The notes beneath the pieces were generated by a model that ran no database searches, was not told where the DNA came from, and saw only the letters and a program-made list of their open reading frames with translations. A stretch of DNA of 64,000 bases from JAMXLO01 sp963726125 (GTDB lineage Bacteria; Pseudomonadota; Alphaproteobacteria; Acetobacterales; Acetobacteraceae). Positions 1-8,899 of the stretch are shown one piece after another; positions within the stretch are counted from its first letter, which is position 1, and the number at the start of each line of letters is the position of its first letter. The stretch is taken from contig CAVSBG010000001.1 of the NCBI GenBank assembly GCA_963726125.1, positions 248,001 through 312,000 of the forward strand. The letters run 5' to 3'. The position numbers and the translations under genes are program-made.

Positions 1-208
1 GCGTGAGTCGGCGGTTCTGGTGCGGGGATCGGACAGCTGCGGGAACTTCGACGTGGACCCGCAGCCGCGGACCGAGATGGGCACTGCCGAACTCGCCGCC
101 TGGCAACGCGCGGTCGAGATCCAGTCCAGCGTGCTGTTCCGCGGCGCCCAACGCCCGGCACGCGCATTGCATGGAATGACCAGCGGCCAAGCGCCCAGTG
201 GAGTTTGA
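1..208 (+). CDS. C-terminal fragment of a probable PhyH-type dioxygenase (partial)
   Basis: An open frame runs in from the left edge (frame beginning at base 2) and ends at TGA 206-208, one base before the ATG of the next gene. About 68 residues are visible, including the stretches VLVRGSDSCGNFDVDPQPR and VLFRGAQRP. This reminds me of the C-terminal tails of phytanoyl-CoA-dioxygenase-family Fe(II)/2-oxoglutarate enzymes, but no catalytic motif lies in the visible part. The downstream PhnZ-like HD oxygenase makes a PhnY-like partner plausible, because PhnY (2OG oxygenase) and PhnZ act in sequence on 2-aminoethylphosphonate. The coding frame is well supported by the tight spacing to the next gene; the family is a guess. 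Confidence 0.4.
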   Translation, partial: RESAVLVRGSDSCGNFDVDPQPRTEMGTAELAAWQRAVEIQSSVLFRGAQRPARALHGMTSGQAPSGV

Positions 209-209
209 T

Positions 210-822
210 ATGCCCGACACTGCGAACATCCTGCCCCAGGCCAGCTACCGCACCATGGCTGAAGGGACCAAGGAAGAGGTACGAACTCGTCGAAGGCTAT
301 GTACGATCGTTCGAACGTGATCTCGCCAGCCGGATACTGACGGAAATGGGACGGCTGCAGGAGAGCTATCCGGGCGAACCGGTCGATCGGCTTGTGCATT
401 CCTTGCAGACTGCCACCCGAGCGCATCGCGACGGCCGCGACGAGGAATACGTCGTCGCTGCGTTGCTGCACGATATTGGCGATATACTTTCGACACTCAA
501 CCATTCGGAATACGCGGCGGCTATTTTGAAGCCCTACGTGCGGCCGCATGTCTACTGGACAGTTCGCCATCATGGGCTGTTCCAGGGTTATTACTATTTC
601 CATCACTTCGGCCAGGACCGGAATGCACGGGACCGCCATCAAGGCCATCCGGCGTTCGAGATGTGCGTGGACTTCTGCGAAAAATATGACCAGGCGTCGT
701 TTGATCCTGACTACGACACCATGCCGCTGAGCGCGTTCGAACCTATGGTGCAGCGGCTGTTTGCACGCGAGCCGTGGGGTGCGCACGCCAAGCTGGACGG
801 TGGGTACCGCGAGCAGTTCTGA
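210..822 (+). CDS. HD-domain mixed-valent diiron oxygenase, PhnZ-like (frameshifted)
   Basis: The corrected product of 203 residues matches the PhnZ/MIOX-like HD oxygenases, of which PhnZ cleaves the C-P bond of 2-amino-1-hydroxyethylphosphonate to glycine and phosphate. Candidate metal ligands are His63, the His87-Asp88 pair in ALLHDIGD, His98, His121 and Asp160; the tail with FDPDYDTMPL and FEPMVQRLFA looks family-typical. The family-like start MPDTANILPQASYRTMAEG begins at ATG 210 but is in a different frame from the rest. Removing one G at 278-279 (GAAGAGGTACGA) joins the frames and gives ...GTKEEYELVEGY.... The gene follows the preceding fragment by one base. The substrate is not proven; other family members act on other phosphonates or polyols. 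Confidence 0.8.
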
Positions 823-889
823 CTTGAGACTTGGGGTTGGGGGGATTACTGGGTGGGGCTGAGGGTGCTGGCGCCGCCCCCTCCCCCAA

Positions 890-912
890 CCCCCTCCCGC
901 AAGGGGAGGGGG
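890..912. repeat. REP-like GC hairpin
   Basis: A perfect 9-bp inverted repeat, ccccctccc (890-898) and gggaggggg (904-912), flanks the loop gcaag. The same hairpin sequence, with the same following aga, recurs at 37789-37811. It lies in the 188-bp gap (823-1010) between the HD gene and the binding-protein gene and could act as an mRNA-stabilising or terminating hairpin. No other feature was seen in the gap apart from the ribosome-binding site of the next gene. Confidence 0.7.
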
Positions 913-1010
913 AGAAGAGAGAAGGCTGCTCCTTGCCCTTCCCCAGCTGTCTGGCGTCTGCGGAACAAACTGCACTATCTTCGCCGTGGATCGACCTGGG
1001 GAGCTTGCAA

Positions 1011-1857
1011 ATGAGGATACTCCGCCTGCTGGCAGCGGTTGCGCTGACCTTGGCATTCGGCCTGCCAACGGCGCAGGCGAAGGACTGGAAGAAGGTGGTG
1101 ATCGCAACCGAGGGCGCCTACATGCCGTTCAACGGGCACTCCCCGGACGGCAAGCTCATCGGATTCGAGATCGACCTCGGCAACAACCTCTGCGAGCGCA
1201 TGAAGATCACCTGCGAATTCGTCGCGCAGGATTGGGACGGCATCATCCCCGGCCTGAACGCCGGCAAGTACGACGCCATCATGGACGGCATGAGCATCAC
1301 CGCAAAGCGCCTGGAGGTGATCGATTTCAGCCGCAACTATTCTCGCACCGCCCACGACATTCGCGGTCGAGAAGAAGGGCCCGCTGGCCAACCTTCCCGA
1401 TACCGGCACCGCCGTATCGCTTGACGACAAGGCCGCGATGGATGCCGCCGTGCAGGCGTTGACCCCGGTGTTGAAGGGCAAGGTCATCGGCGTGCAGATC
1501 GCGACCATCCAGGCGGACCTGCTCAATACCTACTTCAAGGGCATTGCCGACATCCGCACCTACAAGACCACCGAGGAACATGATCTCGACCTCGAGGCCG
1601 GCCGTGTCGATGCGGTGCTGGCTTCCACTTCGTACTTCGTCTCGACACTGTCGAAGCCGGGCGGCGATCAGCTCAAACTTGCGGGTCCGCTGTTCACTGG
1701 CGGCCTGCTCGGCAAAGGCACCGGCGTCGGCTTCCGCAAGTCCGACACCGACCTGCGCGACATGTTCAACACCGCGCTGCAGGCAGCTATCGCCGACGGC
1801 ACGGTGAAGAAGTTGGCGATCCAGTGGTTCAAGTTCGATGTCAGCCCACCGTCGTAG
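1011..1857 (+). CDS. Polar amino-acid ABC transporter substrate-binding protein (frameshifted)
   Basis: This is a periplasmic binding protein of the SBP_bac_3 family, 281 residues after correction. The start ATG 1011 has GGGGAG eight bases upstream. An N-terminal signal peptide (MRILRLLAAVALTLAFG, cleavage near AQA) is followed by typical lobe motifs such as GKLIGFEIDLGNNLCERM and GKYDAIMDGMSIT. The first half reads in frame 3 and the second (TTFAVEKKGPLANLPDTGT onward) in frame 1. Deleting one C at 1348-1349 (an extra G in GGTGC on the other strand) restores one protein. It heads an SBP-permease-permease-ATPase operon. The ligand cannot be read from sequence; the PhnZ-like neighbour hints at an aminophosphonate or related zwitterion. 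Confidence 0.82.
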
Positions 1858-1860
1858 CCA

Positions 1861-2586
1861 TTGCTTGCCTCCTATCTGACGCTCATCGGCTTCGGCCCGC
1901 AGGGTTGGGGCTGGCAGCTCTGCCTCGCCACGCTGACGACGCTTGCGGTGTCCGTCGCGGCTTATGTCGTCGGCCTGCTGTTCGGCACCATCGGCGCCTG
2001 GGCCAAACTATCGGATTTCGGGTTCGCACGAGGGGCAGCTGACGTCTATACAACCGTCTTGCGCGGCATTCCCGACCTGCTGGTGATCTATCTGTTCTAC
2101 TTCGGCGGCAGCCAGGTACTGACCTCCTTGGCGCACGCACTCGACCAACCCGGCTTCTGGGGCCTCAATCCCTTCACTGTCGGCATGCTCGCCGTCGGCA
2201 TCGTCTCCGGCGCCTATCAGACCGAGGTGCTGCGCGGCGCCTATCTCGCCATCCCCGGCGGCGAGATCGAAGCCGCACGCGCCGTCGGCATGTCGCGCCT
2301 GTTGATGCTGCGCCGGATCATCGCCCCGCGCGCGTTGCGCTTTGCGCTTCCCGGCATGGGCAACGTTTGGCAGCAGGTGCTGAAGGAGTCGGCGTTGATC
2401 TCGGTCACCGGCCTGACCGAAATCCTTCGCCAGATCCACATCGGTGCGGGATCGACGCATCTGCCATTCGACTTCTACATCACCGGGTTCCTGCTCTACC
2501 TGCTGCTGACCAGTCTCTCCGGCGTCGGCTTCCGAGGCGCCGAATTTTGGTCACTGAAGAGCGAACGCCGCCCCAGCGCCGCCTGA
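1861..2586 (+). CDS. Polar amino-acid ABC transporter permease (HisM/HisQ type)
   Basis: This is an inner-membrane permease of the His/Glu/Gln/Arg/opine type with 241 residues and several hydrophobic helices. The conserved EAA-type loop is visible as GGEIEAARAVGMSRLLMLRRI. The likely start is TTG 1861, three bases after the binding-protein stop; no ATG fits the N-terminus. The stop overlaps the ATG of the second permease (TGATG at 2584-2588), so the two are probably translationally coupled. It forms the heterodimeric channel with the next gene. Confidence 0.88.
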   Translation: MLASYLTLIGFGPQGWGWQLCLATLTTLAVSVAAYVVGLLFGTIGAWAKLSDFGFARGAADVYTTVLRGIPDLLVIYLFYFGGSQVLTSLAHALDQPGFWGLNPFTVGMLAVGIVSGAYQTEVLRGAYLAIPGGEIEAARAVGMSRLLMLRRIIAPRALRFALPGMGNVWQQVLKESALISVTGLTEILRQIHIGAGSTHLPFDFYITGFLLYLLLTSLSGVGFRGAEFWSLKSERRPSAA

Positions 2587-3275
2587 TGGATATCGCGTTC
2601 CTCACCGACACCATGAACCAACTGCTCGCCGGCGTTCCGCTGACGTTGGAACTGACGTTCATCTCCGTCGCCGCCGGCCTGGTCCTCGCCACCATCATGG
2701 CGGTCCTGCGCGCCTCCTTCCCGCCCTGTGCGTGGTTCGTCCGAGGCTACGTCTTCGTTTTTCGAGGCACGCCCCTGCTGCTGCAGATCTTCCTGATCTA
2801 TTACGGCATCGGCCAATTCGCCGTAGTCCGCAGCAGCATCTTGTGGCCATTCCTGCGCGAACCCTATTGGTGCGCGATCCTCGCACTGACGCTGAACACC
2901 GCCGCCTACGGCTCCGAGATCATCCGCGGCGGGCTGCAATCCGTTCCCGCCGGCGCCATCGAGGCGGCGCGCGTCTGCGGCATGTCCGGCGTGTTGCTGT
3001 ATCGCCGCATCATCCTGCCGCTCGCGATTCGCCAGGCGCTGCCCGCCTACAGCAACGAACTGATCGCGATGGTGAAGTCCACCTCGCTGGCCAGTATCGT
3101 CACCCTGATGGAAATCAGCGGCATCGCCTACGCAATCATCTCCGAGACCTATCGGGCGCTGGAAGTGTTCCTGTGCGCCGGCTCGCTCTATCTGCTGATC
3201 AATTTCCTGCTCACCCGCGCGATCGCCGCTCTGGAATGGTGGCTCAATCCGCAGCTCCGCCGGGCCACACCATGA
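2586..3275 (+). CDS. Polar amino-acid ABC transporter permease (second subunit)
   Basis: This 229-residue membrane protein of the HisM/HisQ family starts at an ATG that overlaps the stop of the preceding permease. The EAA loop reads PAGAIEAARVCGMSGVLLYR. Hydrophobic helices begin at the N-terminus (VPLTLELTFISVAAGLVLA). Its own stop overlaps the ATG of the ATPase gene (ATGA at 3272-3275). It pairs with the upstream permease to form the transport path. Confidence 0.9.
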   Translation: MDIAFLTDTMNQLLAGVPLTLELTFISVAAGLVLATIMAVLRASFPPCAWFVRGYVFVFRGTPLLLQIFLIYYGIGQFAVVRSSILWPFLREPYWCAILALTLNTAAYGSEIIRGGLQSVPAGAIEAARVCGMSGVLLYRRIILPLAIRQALPAYSNELIAMVKSTSLASIVTLMEISGIAYAIISETYRALEVFLCAGSLYLLINFLLTRAIAALEWWLNPQLRRATP

Positions 3276-4039
3276 CCTCCGCCGTCACTGTCACCGACCT
3301 GCACAAACGCTTCGGCGCATTGGAAGTGCTGAAGGGCGTATCGCTCAACGCCAACGAAGGCGAGGTCATCACGATCATCGGCGCCAGCGGCTCCGGTAAA
3401 AGCACGCTGCTGCGCTGCATCCCGATGCTGACCGTCCCCGACGCCGGCGAAGTCGCTATCGGCGGCGAGACCATCCGCATGCGCATCCGCCGCGGCCGCC
3501 GCGAGCCGTCCGATACTGCGCAGGTCAACCGCATCCGCGCCTCGCTCGGTTTCGTGTTCCAGAACTTCAACCTTTGGCCGCACATGACGGTGCTGCAGAA
3601 CGTCATCGAAACGCCGGTGCACGTGCAAAAGCGCGCACGTAACGAAGTTATCGCGGAGGCCGGAGCAATCCTGGAAAAGGTCGGGCTGCACGACAAGCGC
3701 GACAGCTATCCCGCGCAGCTTTCCGGTGGCCAGCAGCAACGCACCGCCATCGCCCGCGCCCTGGCGATGCAGCCGCGCGCATTGCTGTTCGACGAACCAA
3801 CCTCTGCACTCGATCCTGAACTCGTCGGCGAAGTCCTGCGCGTGATCAGCACGCTCGCCGAAGAAGGCCGCACCATGCTCATCGTCACCCACGAAATGGC
3901 CTTCGCCGCCGAGGTCTCAACGCGCACGATCTTCCTCGACGCCGGCCGCATCGAGGAACAAGGCCCACCCGAACAGATCTTCACCAACCCAACCACCGAA
4001 CGCGCCCGAGCCTTCGTCCAGCGCCACCTAAATCGATGA
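3272..4039 (+). CDS. Polar amino-acid ABC transporter ATP-binding protein
   Basis: This is a 255-residue cytoplasmic ABC ATPase of the HisP/GlnQ group that energises the two permeases before it. It has a Walker A motif (GASGSGKST, about residue 40), a Q-loop (FVFQNFNLW), the ABC signature LSGGQQQR, Walker B with catalytic Glu (LLFDEPTSALDPE) and a switch His (VTHEMAF). The start ATG overlaps the permease stop. The last gene of this operon converges on the DAO oxidase gene. Confidence 0.94.
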   Translation: MTSAVTVTDLHKRFGALEVLKGVSLNANEGEVITIIGASGSGKSTLLRCIPMLTVPDAGEVAIGGETIRMRIRRGRREPSDTAQVNRIRASLGFVFQNFNLWPHMTVLQNVIETPVHVQKRARNEVIAEAGAILEKVGLHDKRDSYPAQLSGGQQQRTAIARALAMQPRALLFDEPTSALDPELVGEVLRVISTLAEEGRTMLIVTHEMAFAAEVSTRTIFLDAGRIEEQGPPEQIFTNPTTERARAFVQRHLNR

Positions 4040-4107
4040 CTTCCCACCGCAACCCCGTCATACGAGCACTTGATAACTTCGTCTTAACGGGGCTTGATAA
4101 TATCGTC

Positions 4108-4130
4108 ATAGCCGGGCTTAACTCGGCTAT
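4108..4130. terminator. Hairpin between convergent genes, possible bidirectional terminator
   Basis: The 7-bp inverted repeat atagccg (4108-4114) and cggctat (4124-4130) with a 9-base loop lies in the 162-bp gap between two convergent genes, the ABC ATPase (ends 4039) and the DAO oxidase (ends 4202). There is no clear T-tract, so a terminator role is an inference from position. Confidence 0.35.
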
Positions 4131-4201
4131 CTCGACCCGCACCAATGTGCGAACGATGCAGTCGCAGTCAGCAGCCATCCGATGCGACAGCGCGTGCGCC
4201 C

Positions 4202-5435
4202 CTAGCCGCCGGGCACATGCTCCCAATAATGGTGCGAGTACCTGCAACCGGCACGCCGCCTTCAGCGCCTCCTCGCTGATCGGACCTTCCCGCCCGGGTG
4301 CCAACGGCGACAGATCCATCGGCGCCGCACCATCAGTGATCCAGGCCGCCAGTGCTTCCCCAATCGCCGGCGAGATCGACAGCCCCCCAACACAGCATCC
4401 ACCGGCCACGTACAACCCGCGCACCCCAGGCACCGGCCCAACAGTATGCTCCCCATCCGGCGTCATCGTCGGCAGCCCGCCGCGATGCACGCGCAGCTTG
4501 ATCTCCTCCGGGACACGCTGAAACACCGGCAGTTGCTCGCGTACCGCATCGGCAAACCCTCGCAGCACCCCAAGATCCAACGGCAGATCAGCAATATCGA
4601 ACCGCGCCGGCAGGCTGGCCGCATCATACTGAGCCGGGTTCTGCTCATAACCCCCAAGCATCAACCCCCCCTCATCCGGTCGCGCATAGACGTTCACATC
4701 AATGACCCGCGTGATCGGCTGCATCGCATCAACACCGTCGATCGGCTCCGTGATCAGCAACTGATGCCGTGTCGGCACCATCCGCACCGCCGCACCCGAC
4801 AGTGCTGCGACGGCGCGCAGCCAGGCCCCTGCAGCATCCACCACCGTCTCACACTTGATCGTGCCATGCTCGGTCTCCACGCCATTGACCGCGCCATTGC
4901 GCACGGCAATCCCGGTCACCAGCGTGTTAGGCAACATAGCAACACCAAGCTTTGCCGCGGCCTTCGCATACCCGTTCGGGATCTGCGACGGTTCCAGATA
5001 TAAATCCGTCGGCGAGAAGATGACACCAAGCACACCCGTCGTCGTCAGGAACGGGTTCTTTGCGCAGGCCTCCGCCGGCGAGATCATCTCGATCCCGGTC
5101 CCCATGCGCCGACCGCGCTCCACCTCGCCCTTCAACTGCTCCACATGTTCCGGCAGCCGGGCAATCTTCAAAGCGCCCGGCTGGTAGAACACAATATCCT
5201 CGCCGGTCTCCTGCTTGAAGCCCTCGATCTTACGCACCGCTCGCTTCGCAAGAGCCGTCATCAAATCGGTGCCCCGAGCCTGCGACGTCAGCCCAGCCGC
5301 TCGAGGCGACGTCTGCGATCCAAGCGCGTGCTTGTCGATCAGCACGACCTGCTTCCCGCTTTTCGCCAGATGGAAGGCGACACTGGACCCCAACGCACCC
5401 GATCCGATCACCACGCATTCTGCCGCATCGATCAT
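4202..5435 (-). CDS. FAD-dependent DAO-family oxidoreductase (frameshifted near the C-terminus)
   Basis: This is a 410-residue (corrected) D-amino-acid-oxidase/glycine-oxidase-like flavoprotein. The start MIDAAECVVIGSGALGSS carries the dinucleotide-binding GxGxxG; an SPRAAGLTSQ segment and the C-terminal GLYVAGGCCVGGLSISPAIGE FAD-contact region follow. Near the end the frame goes wrong at RLQVLAPLLG. Removing one G at 4241-4242 (CAGGTACTC) gives RLQYSHHYWEHVPGG and a stop at 4202, a more family-like tail than the readthrough to 3981. It is the last gene of an ABC uptake operon (5446-8518), so it probably oxidises the imported amino acid or a derivative. The substrate is unknown. Confidence 0.85.
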
Positions 5436-5445
5436 GTCAGCCTCC

Positions 5446-6105
5446 TCAACTCGCCACTCGGCCCTTGCCCATCCGAACCTCAAGATACTGTGCGCCTTTT
5501 CCCAGCGGGTAGGCCATCACGAGATACATCGCACCCACCAGCAGATAGAGCTCCATCGGCATGAAATACTCGCTGCTCAGGTCGCGGGCGCGCAGCATCA
5601 GTTCCGGCGCGGAGATCAGCGACGCCACCGACGTGTCCTTCAGCAGCGACACAGCATAGTTTGCCATGGGCGGCACGATGATGCGTAGCGCCTGCGGCAA
5701 AATAACGCTGCGCAGCGCGAGCGAATTCGTCATGCCGATCGCCAGCGCCGCCTCACGTTGACCGTGATGCACAGCTGCGATCCCGGCCCGATACACCTCC
5801 GACATGTAGGCAGCATAGTTCAATCCAAGCCCGATCACCGCCGCGATGAACGCGGACAACACGATGCCGGCCGAAGCCAATCCGAAATAGATCAGGAAGA
5901 GTTGCGTCAATGCCGGCGTGCCACGCACAAGCTCGACATACCAGCCAGCCGCTGCCGCCACGCCCCGTCGCCGGGACCGGCGCGCCAGAGCCAACAATAG
6001 TCCCCCGACCACCGCGATGACGTACGCACAAGCAGTCATCTTCAGCGTTCCGCCGGCGGCCACCAAAAGCTGCGGCAACCACTCGCGCAGATCGTCCCAA
6101 CTCAC
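5446..6105 (-). CDS. Polar amino-acid ABC transporter permease
   Basis: This 219-residue HisM/HisQ-type membrane protein has a hydrophobic N-terminus (TACAYVIAVVGGLLLALA) and an EAA loop region (HHGQREAALAIGMTNSLALR). Its start overlaps the stop of the adjacent permease (6102-6105). It lies ten bases upstream of the oxidase gene in the same minus-strand operon. Confidence 0.92.
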   Translation of the reverse strand: MSWDDLREWLPQLLVAAGGTLKMTACAYVIAVVGGLLLALARRSRRRGVAAAAGWYVELVRGTPALTQLFLIYFGLASAGIVLSAFIAAVIGLGLNYAAYMSEVYRAGIAAVHHGQREAALAIGMTNSLALRSVILPQALRIIVPPMANYAVSLLKDTSVASLISAPELMLRARDLSSEYFMPMELYLLVGAMYLVMAYPLGKGAQYLEVRMGKGRVAS

Positions 6106-6779
6106 GCGACGCGCCCGCGCGCCATGCGCCGTTCCAGACTATGCACAAGACGCGCAAGCGGCAGGCTCATTGCCAGATACAACGCCGCAACAGTCAGATA
6201 GATCTGCGTGCTCAGATACGTCTGATCCACCAGCATGTGCGCGCGAAAGCTCAACTCCGGTGCCGCCACTGACGACGCGACCGACGTATCCTTCAACAAC
6301 CCAATCGCATAGTTGCCCAATGGAGGCAGCACCACGCGCAACGCCTGCGGCAGCACAATGATCCGCAGCGCCTGAGCACGCGTCATGCCGATCGACAGCG
6401 CTGCCTCGTTCTGGCCGCGATGCACCGCCTCGATCCCGGCGCGGAACACCTCAGTCAGATATGCACCGCCGTTGATGCCGAATCCGATGATCGCGGCTGG
6501 GATCGGATCCAGCTTCAGCCCAAGTTCCGCCAAACCGAAATAGATGATGAAAAGCTGCGTCAGCACCGGCACCGCGCGGAACACATCGACGTAAAGCGTG
6601 CCAATCACGCGCAACACCATCAGCCGAGCGGTTCGCAGCACCGCGCCCAGCAGCCCCATCGCGACCGCCACCACAAATCCGCCAAGCGTGACGATGATCG
6701 TCATCTCGACGCCCAGCAGCAGCGTCTCCATCAAATAGGGAAACTGTGCAGCGAAACGTTCCCACGGCCCCAGGTTCAT
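6102..6779 (-). CDS. Polar amino-acid ABC transporter permease (second subunit)
   Basis: This 225-residue membrane protein is homologous to its neighbour: both share the EAA-like segment (HRGQNEAALSIGMTRAQALR) and the GLLKDTSVASSVAAPEL loop. Four-base overlaps join it to the ATPase gene upstream and the other permease downstream, which indicates one polycistronic mRNA. Confidence 0.93.
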   Translation of the reverse strand: MNLGPWERFAAQFPYLMETLLLGVEMTIIVTLGGFVVAVAMGLLGAVLRTARLMVLRVIGTLYVDVFRAVPVLTQLFIIYFGLAELGLKLDPIPAAIIGFGINGGAYLTEVFRAGIEAVHRGQNEAALSIGMTRAQALRIIVLPQALRVVLPPLGNYAIGLLKDTSVASSVAAPELSFRAHMLVDQTYLSTQIYLTVAALYLAMSLPLARLVHSLERRMARGRVA

Positions 6780-7585
6780 AGTGCGTCCGCCGGATACACC
6801 TGACGATCGATCACCGCGCGCAGGAATTCGCGTGTGCGTGTGTGCTCCGGCGATCGGAAAATGCGATGCGGCGGTCCTTCCTCAACGATCTGACCATGAT
6901 CCATGAAGATCACACGATCCGAGATGTCCTCGGCGAACTGCATCTCATGCGTGACGATCAGCATGGTCATTCCCTCGGCGGCGAGCTGCCTGATCACCGT
7001 CAGCACCTCGCCCACCAGCTCGGGATCGAGCGCGGAGGTCGCCTCATCGAACAGCATAAGAGCTGGCTGCATCGCCAAGGCACGCGCAATCGCCACGCGC
7101 TGCTGCTGGCCGCCGGACAGCATCTCCGGATAAACGTCACGCTTGTGCGCCAGCCCCACTTTCTCCAGCAGCGCCAGTGCATCGCGTCGCGCGTCCGCCG
7201 CCGGCTGACGCAACACCTTGATCGGTCCGATCGCCACGTTATCCAGCGCGGTCAAATGCGGGAACAGATAGAAGCGCTGGAACACCATGCCGATGCGGGC
7301 CCGCATGCGGGCAAGCTCCACATCACGCATCTCCACACGCCTGCCACCGGCCTGCTTCTCCCCGATCGGCTCACCGTTGATCAGGATCTCGCCGTCGGTC
7401 GGGCGTTCCAGCCAATTGATGCAGCGGAGCAATGTTGTCTTGCCGGATCCTGACGGTCCGATGATCGAAAGCTTTTCGCCGGCCTGAACAGCTAGATCCA
7501 CCCCTCGCAAGACCTCGAGCGGACCGAACTGCTTGTGCAGGCCTACGATTTGCAGAAGCGGCCGTCGGCCTGCGTCATCCGGCAT
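6776..7585 (-). CDS. Polar amino-acid ABC transporter ATP-binding protein
   Basis: This 269-residue ABC ATPase has Walker A GPSGSGKTT, a Q-loop (MVFQRFYLFPHL), signature LSGGQQQR, Walker B LMLFDEATSALDPE and a switch His (VTHEMQF). It begins three bases after the binding-protein gene and overlaps the first permease by four bases. It powers the 5.4-8.5 kb transporter. Confidence 0.94.
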   Translation of the reverse strand: MPDDAGRRPLLQIVGLHKQFGPLEVLRGVDLAVQAGEKLSIIGPSGSGKTTLLRCINWLERPTDGEILINGEPIGEKQAGGRRVEMRDVELARMRARIGMVFQRFYLFPHLTALDNVAIGPIKVLRQPAADARRDALALLEKVGLAHKRDVYPEMLSGGQQQRVAIARALAMQPALMLFDEATSALDPELVGEVLTVIRQLAAEGMTMLIVTHEMQFAEDISDRVIFMDHGQIVEEGPPHRIFRSPEHTRTREFLRAVIDRQVYPADAL

Positions 7586-7588
7586 CGA

Positions 7589-8518
7589 TCAGGCGAACAG
7601 CGCCGCGTAGTCCTTGGGCGTATGGCCGCCCGCACCAATGATGTTGCCCTTGTCGTCCCGGTCCACGCCGACGCGCGGATTGGGTGTCGGCGGCACCAGA
7701 TAATCCGGATTGGCCACGCCATACTTTGCCAGCAACTGCGCGTTCGTCTTGCTCTTCCACAACCACGCCACGCCGGCGTTCACCGCGTCGAACAGATCAT
7801 GGTTGTCCTGGTTCATCCCCATGACGGTGTGCTGCTTGCTGGTCAGCTGCGGAAACGAATCGTCGTGCACCACCGGGATTTGTTTAAGGCCATAGCTTGG
7901 GTTTTGCTGAATCATGTAATCGACTGTCGGAGGATCCAGCATGGCGAAATCGAGCCGTCCGGCCACCACGTCGCGAATGCAGGCGTCGCTGGTATCGTAC
8001 AGCTTCACGTCGGTCGTACCCGGCACCTTCTTCATCTCCGGCACGATGGTGAACCCCGTCACGGTGCCGATACTGCGCCCCTTCATGTCGGCGATAGTCA
8101 CCTTGTCGAGTGGCACGTCCTTCTTCATCGTACCGAACGTGCCCGCGTAATAGATCGCATCGGTGATCAGCAGCACCTTGGCCCGCGTTGGCGTCCAGCC
8201 CATGTTGCCCAGCATGATGTCGGCGCGGCCGGTCTTCACGCTCTCCACGGTGGCCGACCATTCCATCAGTGACGGCTTCGCTTCGAGGCCGAGCTTCTGC
8301 GCGATCGCCACGATCATTTCGCCGTCTGTGCCGATCAGCTTGCCGTCCTTGACGCTGGTCATTGGCATGTCGCCGTTGATCGCCACTGTCAGCACACCAG
8401 GAGCGACGGTCTTGAAGCTGGGGGCTGCAAAACCCGGTCGGCTCCGCAGTCCAGCCAGCGCCATGCCACCGAAAGCCGCGCCCGCGACGAAAGTCCGACG
8501 ATTGATGACTTTTTGCAT
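7589..8518 (-). CDS. Polar amino-acid ABC transporter substrate-binding protein
   Basis: This 309-residue periplasmic binding protein (SBP_bac_3) is first in a five-gene operon. I chose the start at 8518 (MQKVINRRTFVAGAAFGGMA) because it gives a twin-arginine-like export signal (NRRTFVAGA) and a GGGGG stretch precedes the ATG; longer upstream starts add implausible sequence. Lobe motifs include DGKLIGTDGEMIVAIAQKLG and GRADIMLGNMGWTPTR. The ligand is unknown; the co-transcribed oxidase suggests an amino acid or amine. Confidence 0.88.
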   Translation of the reverse strand: MQKVINRRTFVAGAAFGGMALAGLRSRPGFAAPSFKTVAPGVLTVAINGDMPMTSVKDGKLIGTDGEMIVAIAQKLGLEAKPSLMEWSATVESVKTGRADIMLGNMGWTPTRAKVLLITDAIYYAGTFGTMKKDVPLDKVTIADMKGRSIGTVTGFTIVPEMKKVPGTTDVKLYDTSDACIRDVVAGRLDFAMLDPPTVDYMIQQNPSYGLKQIPVVHDDSFPQLTSKQHTVMGMNQDNHDLFDAVNAGVAWLWKSKTNAQLLAKYGVANPDYLVPPTPNPRVGVDRDDKGNIIGAGGHTPKDYAALFA

Positions 8519-8899
8519 GTTGCCCCCAAACGCGTTGCCTCGTGACGCGGCAGTATCGGCCTCTCTTCCCGCCGGCATCAAGTGGGGGCTGTGACGCGCG
8601 CGGGGGCAATCGCTTGAATCCGCTGTTGCTTCCGACAACTGGAGAAACATGTGCCGTCCGCAATTGAGCAAGCATTTTAACACGGAGGAAGAAGACGAGG
8701 ACGTCGAGGCCACGGAGTAGGCTTTAAAGCGCTTCGCGCGAAGGGCATTGCATTCTACTCCGTGATTCTCGGTCATCCTCCCTGCTTCCGCTGTATTTGA
8801 CAACCTTGCTGACGTCCCGCCTTCACGGTCGCCGCGACGCAAGACGAGCCCAGCAACATTTATATATACATGCAGGTTGTGGACAGCTGTGCTTAACGC
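8519..8899. other. Intergenic region, no gene seen
   Basis: The 381 bp lie upstream of the 5.4-8.5 kb operon and 3' of the CorC-like gene. The region must hold the operon promoter, but I could not place -35/-10 boxes with confidence. It holds the palindromic repeat listed at 8711-8764. Confidence 0.5.
8711..8764. repeat. Nested palindromic element
   Basis: The perfect 10-bp inverted repeat cacggagtag (8711-8720) and ctactccgtg (8755-8764) encloses a second palindrome, cttcgcgcgaag (8732-8743). Purine-rich, CACGGAGG-like sequence precedes it (from about 8683). The make-up resembles the larger CACAGATTACACAG palindrome at 41690-41855. It could be a degraded MITE/REP element or a strong hairpin between the operon promoter and the neighbouring gene's 3' end. 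Confidence 0.6.

Noticed and set aside
4042..4201. C-terminal extension of the DAO oxidase to 3981
   Set aside because: The extension past 4202 follows the frameshift and has no family similarity; the corrected frame stops at 4202 with RLQYSHHYWEHVPGG.
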